A DNA stretch of 64,000 bases from Siphonodentalium dalli (Eukaryota; Mollusca; Scaphopoda; Gadilida; Siphonodentaliidae), in NCBI GenBank assembly GCA_032622095.1, contig CP136061.1, positions 217,028,373 to 217,092,372 on the forward strand, read 5' to 3'. Shown here piece by piece: positions 23,245-35,819 of the stretch. Below the pieces are notes generated by a model. That model did not search any database and was not told the origin of the DNA. It saw only the letters and a program-made list of their open reading frames with translations. Both the position numbers and the translations under genes were made by a program. Position 1 is the first letter of the stretch, and every line of letters begins with the position of its first letter.

Positions 23245-26203
23245 GACCGTCGGTTGACCACCTACAGATATCATGGGGGGATGGCAAATAAGAAATCGAC
23301 AAATTTTGAAGGAAATTTCGTATAGTTTGAACATTTAGTGGCACAAGCTGTCGCTATATGGCCACATAATCACCATTTGTACCCGCCTTACTGAAAACCC
23401 GGACCAGTTGACCGTCGGTTGACGACCCACATATATCCTGGGGGTATGGCAAATAAGAAATCGACAAATTTTGAAGGAAATTTCGTATTGTTTGAACATT
23501 TAGTGGCACAAGCTGTCGCTATATGGCCACATAATCATCATTTGTACCCGCCTTACTGAAAACCCGGACCAGTTGACCGTCGGTTGACCACCCACAGATA
23601 TCCTGGGGGGATGGCAAATAAGGAATCGACAAATTTTGAAGGAAATTTCGTATAGTTTGAACATTTAGTGGCACAAGCTGTCGCTATATGGCCACATAAT
23701 CATCATTTGTACCCGCCTTACTGAAAACCCGGACCAGTTGACCGTCGGTTGACCACCTACATATATCATGGGGGGATGGCAAATAACAAATCGACAAATT
23801 TTGAAGGAAATTTCGTATAGTTTGAACATTTAGTGGCACAAGCTGTCGCTATATGGCCACATAATCACCATTTGTACCCGCCTTACTGAAAACCCGGACC
23901 AGTTGACCGTCGGTTGACCACCCACACATATCCTGGGGGGATGGCAAATAAGAAATCGACAAATTTTGAAGGAAATTTCGTATAGTTTGAACATTTAGTG
24001 GCACAAGCTGTCGCTATATGGCCACATAATCATCATTTGTACCCGCCTTACTGAGAACCCGGACCAGTTGACCGTCGGTTGACCACCTACAGATATCTTG
24101 GGGGGATGGCAAATAAGAAATCGACAAATTTTGAAGGAAATTTCGTATAGTTTGAACATTTAGTGGCACAAGCTGTCGCTATATGGCCACATAATCACCA
24201 TTTGTACCCGCCTTACTGAAAACCCGGACCAGTTGACCGTCGGTTGACCACCCACAGATATCCTGGGGGGATGGCAAATAAGAAATCGACAAATTTTGAA
24301 GGAAATTTCGTATAGTTTGAACATTTAGTGCACAAGCTGTCGCTATATGGCCACATAATCATCATTTGTACCCGCCTTACTGAAAACCCGGACCAGTTGA
24401 CCGTCGGTTGACCACCCACAGATATCCTGGGGGCATGGCAAATAAGGAATCGACAAATTTTGAAGGAAATTTCGTATAGTTTGAACATTTAGTGGCACAA
24501 GCTGTCGCTATATGGCCACATAATCATCATTTGTACCCGCCTTACTGAAAACCCGGACCAGTTGACCGTCGGTTGACCACCTACAGATATCATGGGGGGA
24601 TGGCAAATAAGAAATCGACAAATTTTGAAGGAAATTTCGTATAGTTTGAACATTTAGTGGCACAAGCTGTCGCTATATGGCCACATAATCACCATTTGTA
24701 CCCGCCTTACTGAAAACCCGGACCAGTTGACCGTCGGTTGACCACCCACAGATATCCTGGGGGTATGGCAAATAAGAAATCGACAAATTTTGAAGGAAAT
24801 TTCGTATTGTTTGAACATTTAGTGGCACAAGCTGTCGCTATATGGCCACATAATCATCATTTGTACCCGCCTTACTGAAAACCCGGACCAGTTGACCGTC
24901 GGTTGACCACCCACAGATATCCTGGGGGGATGGCAAATAAGGAATCGACAAATTTTGAAGGAAATTTCGTATAGTTTGAACATTTAGTGGCACAAGCTGT
25001 CGCTATATGGCCACATAATCATCATTTGTACCCGCCTTACTGAAAACCCGGACCAGTTGACCGTCGGTTGACCACCTACATATATCATGGGGGATGGCAA
25101 ATAAGAAATCGACAAATTTTGAAGGAAATTTCGTATAGTTTGAACATTTAGTGGCACAAGCTGTCGCTATATGGCCACATAATCACCATTTGTACCCGCC
25201 TTACTGAAAACCCGGACCAGTTGACCGTCGGTTGACCACCCACAGATATCATGGGGGGATGGCAAATAAGAAATCGACAAATTTTGAAGGAAATTTCGTA
25301 TAGTTTGAACATTTTGTGGCACAAGATGTTGCTATATGGCCACATAATCATCATTTGTACCCGCCTTTCTGAAAACCCGGACCAGTTGACCGTCGGTTGA
25401 CCACCCACAGATATCCTGGGGGGATGGCAAATAAGGAATCGACAAATTTTGAAGGAAATTTCGTATAGTTTGAACATTTAGTGGCACAAGCTGTCGCTAT
25501 ATGGCCACATAATCATCATTTGTACCCGCCTTACTGAAAACCAGGACCAGTTGACCGTCGGTTGACCACCTACAGATATCATGGGGGGATGGCAAATAAG
25601 AAATCGACAAATTTTGAAGGAAATTTCGTATAGTTTGAACATTTAGTGGCACAAGCTGTCGCTATATGGCCACATAATCATCATTTGTACCCGCCTTACT
25701 GAAAACCCGGACCAGTTGACCGTCGGTTGACCACCCACAGATATCCTGGGGGGATGGCAAATAAGGAATTGACAAATTTTGAAGGAAATTTCGTATAGTT
25801 TGAACATTTAGTGGCACAAACTGTCGCTATATGGCCACATAATCATCATTTGTACCCGCCTTACAGAAAACCCGGACCAGTTGACCGTCGGTTGACCACC
25901 TACAGTTATCATGGTGGGGGATGGCAAATAAGAAATCGACAAATTTTGAAGGAAATTTCGTATTGTTTGAACATTTAGTGACACAAGCTGTCGCTATATG
26001 GCCACATAATCACCATTTCTACCCGCCTTACAGAAAACCCGGACCAGTTGACCGTCGGTTGACCACCCACAGATATCCTGGGGGGATGTCAAAAAAGAAA
26101 TCGACCAATTTTGAAGGAAATTTCGTATAGTTTGAACATTTAGTGGCACAAGATGTCGCTATATGGCCACATAATCACAATTTCTACCCGCCTTACAGAA
26201 AAC
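23245..26203 (+). repeat. left arm: ~18 tandem copies of a 165-bp unit
   Basis: ATGGCAAATAAGAAATCGAC recurs at 23,281, 23,446, 23,611 and so on with a strict 165-bp period to about 26,087. Landmarks in each unit are GAAGGAAATTTCGTAT, GCTGTCGCTATATGGCCACA and GACCAGTTGACCGTCGGTTG. Variants GTATGGC+TATTGTTTG and CTACATATATCATGG each recur 8 units apart, showing a block duplication of about 1,320 bp. The period is 55 codons, so small frames repeat, but stops occur in each unit and no protein is inferred. Confidence 0.95.
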
Positions 26204-26245
26204 AACGACCCCCACCCACCCATGCCGTCAAATCGGGTCAACTGA

Positions 26246-29200
26246 TCCGGGTTTTCAGTAAGGCGGGTACAAATGATGATTATGTGGCCATATAGCGACA
26301 GCTTGTGCCACTAAATGTTCAAACTATACGAAATTTCCTTCAAAATTTGTCGATTTCTTATTTGCCATCCCCCAGGATATCTGTGGGTGGTCAACCGACG
26401 GTCAACTGGTCCGGGTTTTCAGTAAGGCGGGTACAAATGATGATTATGTGGCCATATAGCGACAGCTTGTGCCACCAAATGTTCAAACTATACGAAATTT
26501 CCTTCAAAATTTGTCGATTTCTTATTTGCCATCCCCCAGGATATCTGTGGGTGGTCAACCGACGGTCAACTGGTCCGGGTTTTCAGTAAAGCGGGTACAA
26601 ATGGTGATTATGTGGCCATATAGCACCAGCTTGTGCCACTAAATGTTCAAACTATACGAAATTTCCTTCAAAATTTGTCGATTTCTTATTTGCCATCCAC
26701 CCAGGATAGCTGTAGGTGGTAAACCGACGGTCAACTGGTCCGGGTTTTCAGTAATGCGGGTACAAATGATGATTATGTGGCCATATAGCGACAGCTTGTG
26801 CCACTAAATGTTCAAACTATACGAAATTTCCTTCAAAATTTGTCGATTTCTTATTTGCCATCCCCCCAGGATATCTGTGGGTGGTCAACCGACGGTCAAC
26901 TGGTCCGGGTTTTCAGTAAGGCGGGTACAAGTGATGATTATGTGGCCATATAGCGACAGCTTGTGCCACTAAATGTTCAAACTATACGAAATTTCCTTCA
27001 AAATTTGTCGATTCCTTATTTGCCATCCCCCCAGGATATCTGTGGGTGGTCAACCGACGGTCAACTGGTCCGGGTTTTCAGTAAGGCGGGTACAAATGAT
27101 GATTATGTGGCCATATAGCGACAGCTTGTGCCACTAAATGTTCAAACTATACGAAATTTCCTTCAAAATTTGTCGATTTCTTATTTGCCATCCCCCCAGG
27201 ATATCTGTGGGTGGTCAACCGACGGTCAACTGGTCCGGGTTTTCAGTAAGGCGGATACAAATGATGATTATGTGGCCATATAGCGACAGCTTGTGCCACT
27301 AAATGTTCAAACTATACGAAATTTCCTTCAAAATTTGTCGATTCCTTATTTGCCATCCCCCCAGGATATCTGTGGGTGGTCAACCGACGGTCAACTGGTC
27401 CGGGTTTTCAGTAAGGCGGGTACAAATGATGATTATGTGGCCATATAGCGACAGCTTGTGCCACTAAATGTTCAAACTATACGAAATTTCCTTCAAAATT
27501 TGTCGATTTCTTATTTGCCATCCCCCCAGGATATCTGTGGGTGGTCAACCGACGGTCAACTGGTCCGGGTTTTCAGTAAGGCGGGTACAAGTGATGATTA
27601 TGTGGCCATATAGCGACAGCTTGTGCCACTAAATGTTCAAACTATACGAAATTTCCTTCAAAATTTGTCGATTTCTTATTTGCCATCCCCCCAGGATATC
27701 TGTGGGTGGTCAACCGACGGTCAACTGGTCCGGGTTTTCAGTAAGGCGGGTACAAATGATGATTATGTGGCCATATAGCGACAGCTTGTGCCACTAAATG
27801 TTCAAACTATACGAAATTTCCTTCAAAATTTGTCGATTCCTTATTTGCCATCCCCCCAGGATATCTGTGGGTGGTCAACCGACGGTCAACTGGTCCGGGT
27901 TTTCAGTAAGGCGGGTACAAATGATGATTATGTGGCCATATAGCGACAGCTTGTGCCACTAAATGTTCAAACTATACGAAATTTCCTTCAAAATTTGTCG
28001 ATTTCTTATTTGCCATCCCCCCAGGATATCTGTGGGTGGTCAACCGACGGTCAACTGGTCCGGGTTTTCAGTAAGGCGGGTACAAATGGTGATTATGTGG
28101 CCATGTAGCGACAGCTTGTGCCACTAAATGTTCAAACTATACGAAATTTCCTTCAAAATTTGTCCAATCCTTATTTGCCATCCCCCAGGATATCTGTGGG
28201 TGGTCAACCGACGGTCAACTGGTCCGGGTTTTCAGTAAGGCGGGTACAAATTGTGATTATGTGGCCATATAGCGACAGCTTGTGCCACTAAATGTTCAAA
28301 CTATACGAAATTTCCTTCAAAATTAGTCGATTCCTTATTTGCTATCCCCCCAGGATATCTGTGGGTGGTCAACCGACGGTCAACTGGTCCGGGTTTTCAG
28401 TAAGGCGGGTACAAATGATGATTATGTGGCCATATAGCGACAGCTTGTGCAACTAAATGTTCAAACTATACGAAATTTCCTTCAAAATTTGTCGATTTCT
28501 TATTTGCCATCCCCCCAGGATATCTGTGGGTGGTCAACCGACGGTCAACTGGTCCGGGTTTTCAGTAAGGCGGGTACAAGTGATGATTATGTGGCCATAT
28601 AGCGACAGCTTGTGCCACTAAATGTTCAAACTATACGAAATTTCCTTCAAAATTTGTCGATTTCTTATTTGCCATCCCCCCAGGATATCTGTGGGTGGTC
28701 AACCGACTGTCAACTGGTCCGGGTTTTCAGTAAGGCGGGTACAAATGATGATTATGTGGCCATATAGCGACAGCTTGTGCCACTAAATGTTCAAACTATA
28801 CGAAATTTCCTTCAAATTTTTTTCGATTTCTTATTTGCCATCCCCCCAGGATATATGTGGGTGGTCAACCGACGGTCAACTGGTCCGGGTTTTCAGTAAG
28901 GCGGGTACAAATGATGATTATGTGGCCATATAGCGACAGCTTGTGCCACTAAATGTTCAAACTATACGAAATTTCCTTCAAAATTTGTCGATTTCTTATT
29001 TGCCATCCCCCCAGGATATCTGTGGGTGGTCAACCGACGGTCAACTGGTCCGGGTTTTCAGTAAGGCGGGTACAAATGATGATTATGTGGCCATATAGCG
29101 ACAGCTTGTGCCACTAAATATTCAAACTATACGAAATTTCCTTCAAAATTTGTCGATTTCTTATTTGCCATCCCCCCAGGATATCTGTGGGTGGTCAACC

Positions 29201-32200
29201 GACGGTCAACTGGTCCGGGTTTTCAGTAAGGCGGATACAAATGATGATTATGTGGCCATATAGCGACAGCTTGTGCCACTAAATGTTCAAACTATACGAA
29301 ATTTCCTTCAAAATTTGTCGATTCCTTATTTGCCATCCCCCCAGGATATCTGTGGGTGGTCAACCGACGGTCAACTGGTCCGGGTTTTCAGTAAGGCGGG
29401 TACAAATGATGATTATGTGGCCATATAGCGACAGCTTGTGCCACTAAATGTTCAAACTATACGAAATTTCCTTCAAAATTTGTCGATTTCTTATTTGCCA
29501 TCCCCCCAGGATATCTGTGGGTGGTCAACCGACGGTCAACTGGTCCGGGTTTTCAGTAAAGCGGGTACAAATTGTGATTATGTGGCCATATAGCGACAGC
29601 TTGTGCCACTAAATGTTCAAACTATACGAAATTTCCTTCAAAATTAGTCGATTCCTTATTTGCTATCCCCCCAGGATATCTGTGGGTGGTCAACCGACGG
29701 TCAACTGGTCCGGGTTTTCAGTAAGGCGGGTACAAATGATGATTATGTGGCCATATAGCGACAGCTTGTGCAACTAAATGTTCAAACTATACGAAATTTC
29801 CTTCAAAATTTGTCGATTTCTTATTTGCCATCCCCCCAGGATATCTGTGGGTGGTCAACCGACGGTCAACTGGTCCGGGTTTTCAGTAAGGCGGGTACAA
29901 GTGATGATTATGTGGCCATATAGCGACAGCTTGTGCCACTAAATGTTCAAACTATACGAAATTTCCTTCAAAATTTGTCGATTTCTTATTTGCCATCCCC
30001 CCAGGATATCTGTGGGTGGTCAACCGACGGTCAACTGGTCCGGGTTTTCAGTAAGGCGGGTACAAATGATGATTATGTGGCCATATAGCGACAGCTTGTG
30101 CCACTAAATGTTCAAACTATACGAAATTTCCTTCAAAATTTGTCGATTCCTTATTTGCCATCCCCCCAGGATATCTGTGGGTGGTCAACCGACGGTCAAC
30201 TGGTCCGGGTTTTCAGTAAGGCGGGTACAAATGATGATTATGTGGCCATATAGCGACAGCTTGTGCCACTAAATGTTCAAACTATACGAAATTTCCTTCA
30301 AAATTTGTCGATTTCTTATTTGCCATCCCCCCAGGATATCTGTGGGTGGTCAACCGACGGTCAACTGGTCCGGGTTTTCAGTAAGGCGGGTACAAATGGT
30401 GATTATGTGGCCATGTAGCGACAGCTTGTGCCACTAAATGTTCAAACTATACGAAATTTCCTTCAAAATTTGTCCAATCCTTATTTGCCATCCCCCAGGA
30501 TATCTGTGGGTGGTCAACCGACGGTCAACTGGTCCGGGTTTTCAGTAAGGCGGGTACAAATTGTGATTATGTGGCCATATAGCGACAGCTTGTGCCACTA
30601 AATGTTCAAACTATACGAAATTTCCTTCAAAATTAGTCGATTCCTTATTTGCTATCCCCCCAGGATATCTGTGGGTGGTCAACCGACGGTCAACTGGTCC
30701 GGGTTTTCAGTAAGGCGGGTACAAATGATGATTATGTGGCCATATAGCGACAGCTTGTGCAACTAAATGTTCAAACTATACGAAATTTCCTTCAAAATTT
30801 GTCGATTTCTTATTTGCCATCCCCCCAGGATATCTGTGGGTGGTCAACCGACGGTCAACTGGTCCGGGTTTTCAGTAAGGCGGGTACAAGTGATGATTAT
30901 GTGGCCATATAGCGACAGCTTGTGCCACTAAATGTTCAAACTATACGAAATTTCCTTCAAAATTTGTCGATTTCTTATTTGCCATCCCCCCAGGATATCT
31001 GTGGGTGGTCAACCGACTGTCAACTGGTCCGGGTTTTCAGTAAGGCGGGTACAAATGATGATTATGTGGCCATATAGCGACAGCTTGTGCCACTAAATGT
31101 TCAAACTATACGAAATTTCCTTCAAATTTTTTTCGATTTCTTATTTGCCATCCCCCCAGGATATATGTGGGTGGTCAACCGACGGTCAACTGGTCCGGGT
31201 TTTCAGTAAGGCGGGTACAAATGATGATTATGTGGCCATATAGCGACAGCTTGTGCCACTAAATGTTCAAACTATACGAAATTTCCTTCAAAATTTGTCG
31301 ATTTCTTATTTGCCATCCCCCCAGGATATCTGTGGGTGGTCAACCGACGGTCAACTGGTCCGGGTTTTCAGTAAGGCGGGTACAAATGATGATTATGTGG
31401 CCATATAGCGACAGCTTGTGCCACTAAATATTCAAACTATACGAAATTTCCTTCAAAATTTGTCGATTCCTTATTTGCCATCCCCCCAGGATATCTGTGG
31501 GTGGTCAACCGACGGTCAACTGGTCCGGGTTTTCAGTAAGGCGGGTACAAATGATGATTATGTGGCCATATAGCGACAGCTTGTGCCTCTAAATGTTCAA
31601 ACTATACGAAATTTCCTTCAAAATTTGTCGATTTCTTATTTGCCATCCCCCCAGGATATCTGTGGGTGGTCAACCGACGGTCAACTGGTCCGGGTTTTCA
31701 GTAAGGCGGGTACAAGTGATGATTATGTGACCATATAGCGACAGCTTGTGCCACTAAATGTTCAAACTATACGAAATTTCCTTCAAAATTTGTCGATTTC
31801 TTATTTGCCATCCCCCCAGGATATCTGTGGGTGGTCAACCGACGGTCAACTGGTCCGGGTTTTCAGTAAGGCGGGTACAAATGATGATTATGTGGCCATA
31901 TAGCGACAGCTTGTGCCACTAAATGTTCAAACTATACGAAATTTCCTTCAAAATTTGTCGATTCCTTATTTGCCATCCCCCCAGGATATCTGTGGGTGGT
32001 CAACCGACGGTCAACTGGTCCGGGTTTTCAGTAAGGCGGGTACAAATGATGATTATGTGGCCATATAGCGACAGCTTGTGCCACTAAATGTTCAAACTAT
32101 ACGAAATTTCCTTCAAAATTTGTCGATTTCTTATTTGCCATCCCCCCAGGATATCTGTGGGTGGTCAACCGACGGTCAACTGGTCCGGGTTTTCAGTAAG

Positions 32201-33360
32201 GCGGGTACAAATTGTGATTATGTGGCCATATAGCGACAGCTTGTGCCACTAAATGTTCAAACTATACGAAATTTCCTTCAAAATTAGTCGATTTCTTATT
32301 TGCCATCCCCCCAGGATATCTGTGGGTAGTCAACCGACGGTCAACTGGTCCGGGTTTTCAGTAAGGCGGGTACAAATGGTGATTATGTGGCCATATAGCG
32401 ACAGCTTGTGCCACTAAATGTTCAAACTATACGAAATTTCCTTCAAAATTTGTCGATTTCTTATTTGCCATCCCCCCATGATATCTGTAGGTGGTCAACC
32501 GACGGTCAACTGGTCCGGGTTTTCAGTAAGGCGGGTACAAATGATGATTATGTGGCCATATAGCGACAGCTTGTGCCACTAAATGTTCAAACTATACGAA
32601 ATTTCCTTAAAAATTTGTCGATTCCTTATTTGCCATCCCCCCAGGATATCTGTGGGTGGTCAACCGACGGTCAACTGGTCCGGGTTTTCAGTAAGGCGGG
32701 TACAAATGATGATTATGTGGCCATATAGCGACAGCTTGTGTCACTAAATGTTCAAACTATACGAAATTTCCTTTAAAATTTGTCGATTCCTTATTTGCCA
32801 TCCCCCCAGGATATCTGTGGGTGGTCAACCGACGGTCAACTGGTCCGGGTTTTCAGTAAGGCGGGTACAAATGGTGATTATGTGGCCATATAGCGACAGC
32901 TTGTGCCACTAAATGTTCAAACTATACGAAATTTCCTTCAAAATTTGTCGATTTCTTATTTGCCATCCCCCCATGATATATGTAGGTGGTCAACCGACGG
33001 TCAACTGGTCCGGGTTTTCAGTAAGGCGGGTACAAATGATGATTATGTGGCCATATAGCGACAGCTTGTGCCACTAAATGTTCAAACTATACGAAATTTC
33101 CTTCAAAATTTGTCGATTCCTTATTTGCCATCCCCCCAGGATATCTGTGGGTGGTCAACCGACGGTCAACTGGTCCGGGTTTTCAGTAAGGCGGGTACAA
33201 ATGATGATCATGTGGCCATATAGCGACTGCTTGTGCCACTAAATGTTCAAACTATACGAAATTTCCTTCAAAATTTGTCGATTTCTTATTTTCCATCCCC
33301 CCATGATATCTGTAGGTGGTCAACCGACGGTCAACTGGGCCTAATGATCACGAAGGCGGT
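26246..33360 (-). repeat. right arm: ~43 tandem copies of the 165-bp unit, inverted
   Basis: Same unit in reverse complement (ATTTGCCATCCCCCCAGGAT, CAACCGACGGTCAACTGG), period 165 with occasional 1-bp indels in the C run. Rare variants (TTTGTCCAATCC, AAAATTAGTCGATTCC, CAAATTTTTTTCG, GACTGTCAACTGG) recur exactly 2,310 bp (14 units) apart, for example 28,811 and 31,121. Others recur at 1,980 bp (12 units) and about 1,320 bp (8 units). Confidence 0.95.
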
Positions 33361-33421
33361 AGGAATCCTCGTTATAATAGCGTATTGTGATGATATGATA
33401 TGTTTTCTTTTATTTAAAATA

Positions 33422-33475
33422 CCATCGGATGGCAAATAGCGCATATCGGTAGAATCGCTATTTGCCATCCGATGG
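33422..33475. repeat. right terminal hairpin of giant foldback
   Basis: Mirror image of 23,102-23,155: the same 20-bp stem and the complementary loop GCATATCGGTAGAAT. Confidence 0.92.
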
Positions 33476-33490
33476 CGAATAGCCGCTGCC

Positions 33491-33499
33491 GCATGGTTG
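33491..33499 (+). repeat. right 9-bp target-site duplication
   Basis: GCATGGTTG, matching 23,078-23,086. Confidence 0.85.
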
Positions 33500-34059
33500 C
33501 CTGGTTGTTGTTTCGCCCAACGGGTGATTTATTAATACGGGAAAACTTCGCTTACCCTGTGTCAATATATTTCGCATGGGTATCGCGGTTTGCCAACATG
33601 AGAAAATGTTAGCCCGAAATTAATATTGCTTTTCTTTGTTATCATATGGAATCGTATTAAACCAGCCCCGAATAGCATAATACCAGCCCAAATATATATT
33701 GACAGGGTGCCATGACTAAAAACCACACGGAGCAGCTAGGACCGGGATCAGCCCAGACCGGCCACATGGTGCATAGGCGGGATTTTAGATACTAGGATAG
33801 TAATAGTAGAAGGTTTAAAATAATTAAATTTACATACTCATATCAATTGACAGTGCCGGATCTCAAGAAACCACACACACGCACTGTTTGTGGCTACGAT
33901 TTTAACCCCAGAATTCCAATATGGTATCTGCATTGACATTACTTGCAGACTGGACCCCATGTCGCAATCGTACCGATAAGAACTCCACACATATATGTAT
34001 CGGAACTACCATCGACTATATTTGCATAGAAACAAGCCCAACAAAGCCATGACATGCAA
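33500..34059. other. intronic DNA, nothing recognised
   Basis: No exon or repeat supported. The phrase AGCCCAGACCGGCC near 33,752 hints at a relative of the repeat at 34,060-34,320. Confidence 0.4.
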
Positions 34060-34320
34060 TTAACACTCGAAATGTCGACATCACGATATGTTTGTCGCGA
34101 TGAAGCTTACCAGCCCGGACAGTCCATGGATCGTCTGGAGTGATTTTAGTAGCCAAAACATTGGGATGGGTTCACATGAAAACCCACAAATACTGGCAAT
34201 TAACACTCGAACTGCCACCATAGCCGATTATGTTTGCCGCGAATGAAGCGAACAGCCCGGACCGCCTGGTGGTGTCTAATTAGGATGATTTTAGTCGCCA
34301 GCACAGTGATAGTGTCTCAC
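34060..34320 (+). repeat. ~145-bp degenerate tandem pair
   Basis: The series AATTAACACTCGAA, TATGTTTG.CGCGA, ATGAAGC..ACCAGCCCGGAC and GATTTTAGTNGCCA occurs twice, near 34,060 and 34,200. Confidence 0.6.
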
Positions 34321-34424
34321 GAAAACCAATGCACGCCATTCCTTGTGTGGGAGTTGATTGCAATGTACACTCAGCCCTGTATGGGGCGTGACGATATAGG
34401 GTGTTGGGTGTGCGTGCTTATAAT

Positions 34425-35080
34425 GCATGGGGATACTGTCGTGTTTGTTTAGAAACTTTGTGTACATGTTTCACGACTGGGCACATCTTGGGATGCGGTG
34501 ACAGGGGTTGGGGTGTAAGTATATACATATATTTATACTGTATGGGACGCTGACAGACCTGTTTAAACATTTCATGTGCATGTTCTCAAGACTGGTCACA
34601 TGCAGGGACGCACGACCACGTAGGGAGGCGGCGACAGTGGGTTGGGCCGTTGGGGTATTATATTGCATGGGACACTCTTGGGTCTGTTTGAACACTTCGT
34701 GTGCATGTTCTCAAGACTTGTCACATGTAGGGAGCGGCGATAGAGGGTTGGGATTGCATGACACAGTGTCGGTATATTGGGACATTTCATGTGTACGTTA
34801 TCAAGGCTGGTAACAGGGACGCGGCGACAGGGGATGATGTGCACACATGTACACTCATATTGTCTGGAACACTGTCGGGTCTGTTTGAAAAATTGCACTT
34901 GCATGCTCTCAATCTGGTCACACGTAGGGACGTAGTGACATGGATTTGGATTACGTACTTATATTCCATGGGACACTGCCGGGTCTATTTTATAAAGTCA
35001 TGTGTATGTTCCAAGGCAGATCACAGGGACCTATCAGATGGGGTTTGGGTGTGGGTAGTTATATTGCATGGGACGCTCTA
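34425..35080 (+). repeat. ~100-120-bp minisatellite, about six units
   Basis: TTGCATGGGACACTGTCGGG, TCTGTTTGAA, GTGTGCATGTTCTCAAG and GTCACA..TAGGGACG.GGCGACA recur near 34,425, 34,545, 34,666, 34,756, 34,861, 34,968 and 35,067 (partial). The frames of 60-115 codons on both strands run through the repeats and are not considered genes. Confidence 0.75.
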
Positions 35081-35099
35081 CATATTACATCTTTCACCC

Positions 35100-35815
35100 G
35101 ATTAATCTGATTTATTGTTTAGAAACATGACCGCCATTGGCTATCATGGATTTCTACATTTGATTTCATTGAAACTGCAACCGTCATTTATAAGCGGATT
35201 ATTCGGAATATTCACAGGCATTATCATCTCTATATAGAAGCTATCGAATTCGAATGTTTTCGATCAAGATCATTGCCACGGGCAGCCAACTTTAATTTTG
35301 TATCATTAATTCCTTTGCCGCTCTCTACAACAAAAATCTTTCATATAGATCGATCTTAAATTTAATATGCATGTTTGTCATTTCATCTATATTCGATTTC
35401 TCAAATGTTCGGAATTCCGTTGAAAAATATTGCTGCCAGTGGCCATTTTGGATTTTTTCTTTGGATCACTAAATAATTTGGCACTCACTATAGCTTGCTT
35501 CTCTTATCCGATCGTTTCCCAAATTTCATATGCATGATCGAGATGAGATTAAATGGGGCTGGGGTGCAGAAATGTTCAAGCAGCAGCCGTCTCGGGTTTC
35601 ATATTTCAATTCATCTGCGACGCCTGTTATCCCTCAGCTGAGTGCATAATTCGTAAATAGCACATGCAGGATCTTGATCACCTCTGGAATGAAGCTATCG
35701 AATTTGACCTATTTTCGATAACAAAGATGGCCACCGACAGCCTTCTATGCTTGATTTTTTTTGTAAATTAGTCACTTGGCGTTCTCTATATATGCAGCAT
35801 CTTTCATTTGATCAA
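35100..35815 (+). repeat. diverged units of the GGCCATCTTGGATTT repeat family
   Basis: Phrases such as AGTGGCCATTTTGGATTTTT (35,438), AAAGATGGCCACCGACAGCC (35,722) and TATCCGATCGT repeat at about 150-300-bp spacing and resemble units of the array at 18,736-19,790. Confidence 0.55.
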
Positions 35816-35819
35816 TCCC

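Larger units (their letters stand above)
23087..33490. mobile_element. giant FB-like foldback transposon (10,404 bp)
   Basis: Bounded by the exact 9-bp duplication GCATGGTTG. The outermost bases are inverted with few mismatches (GGAAGTGTCTATTCG against GGCAGCGGCTATTCG). Next comes a 54-bp terminal hairpin, about 90 bp of nearly identical unique sequence (ATCATATCATCACAATACGC, CGAGGATTCCTACCGCC), and then tandem arrays of a 165-bp unit in opposite orientations that meet near 26,204-26,245. There is no transposase ORF and almost no unique core. Drosophila FB and sea-urchin TU elements likewise have long inverted repeats built of tandem units and 8-9-bp target duplications, so this is FB-like by structure. 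The arms are unequal (about 3.1 and 7.3 kb). It lies in the first visible intron of the protease gene. Confidence 0.92.

Noticed and set aside
23281-33360. CRISPR-like array of regular repeats
   Set aside because: Units are contiguous 165-bp satellites without unique spacers, in a eukaryotic context and in inverted arms.
23281-33440. Open frames of 69-109 codons in the 165-bp arrays
   Set aside because: The unit length is a multiple of three, so short frames recur by repetition. They contain stops in each unit and have no domain.
34425-35105. ORFs of 60-115 codons on both strands
   Set aside because: They run through a 100-120-bp minisatellite and overlap one another.
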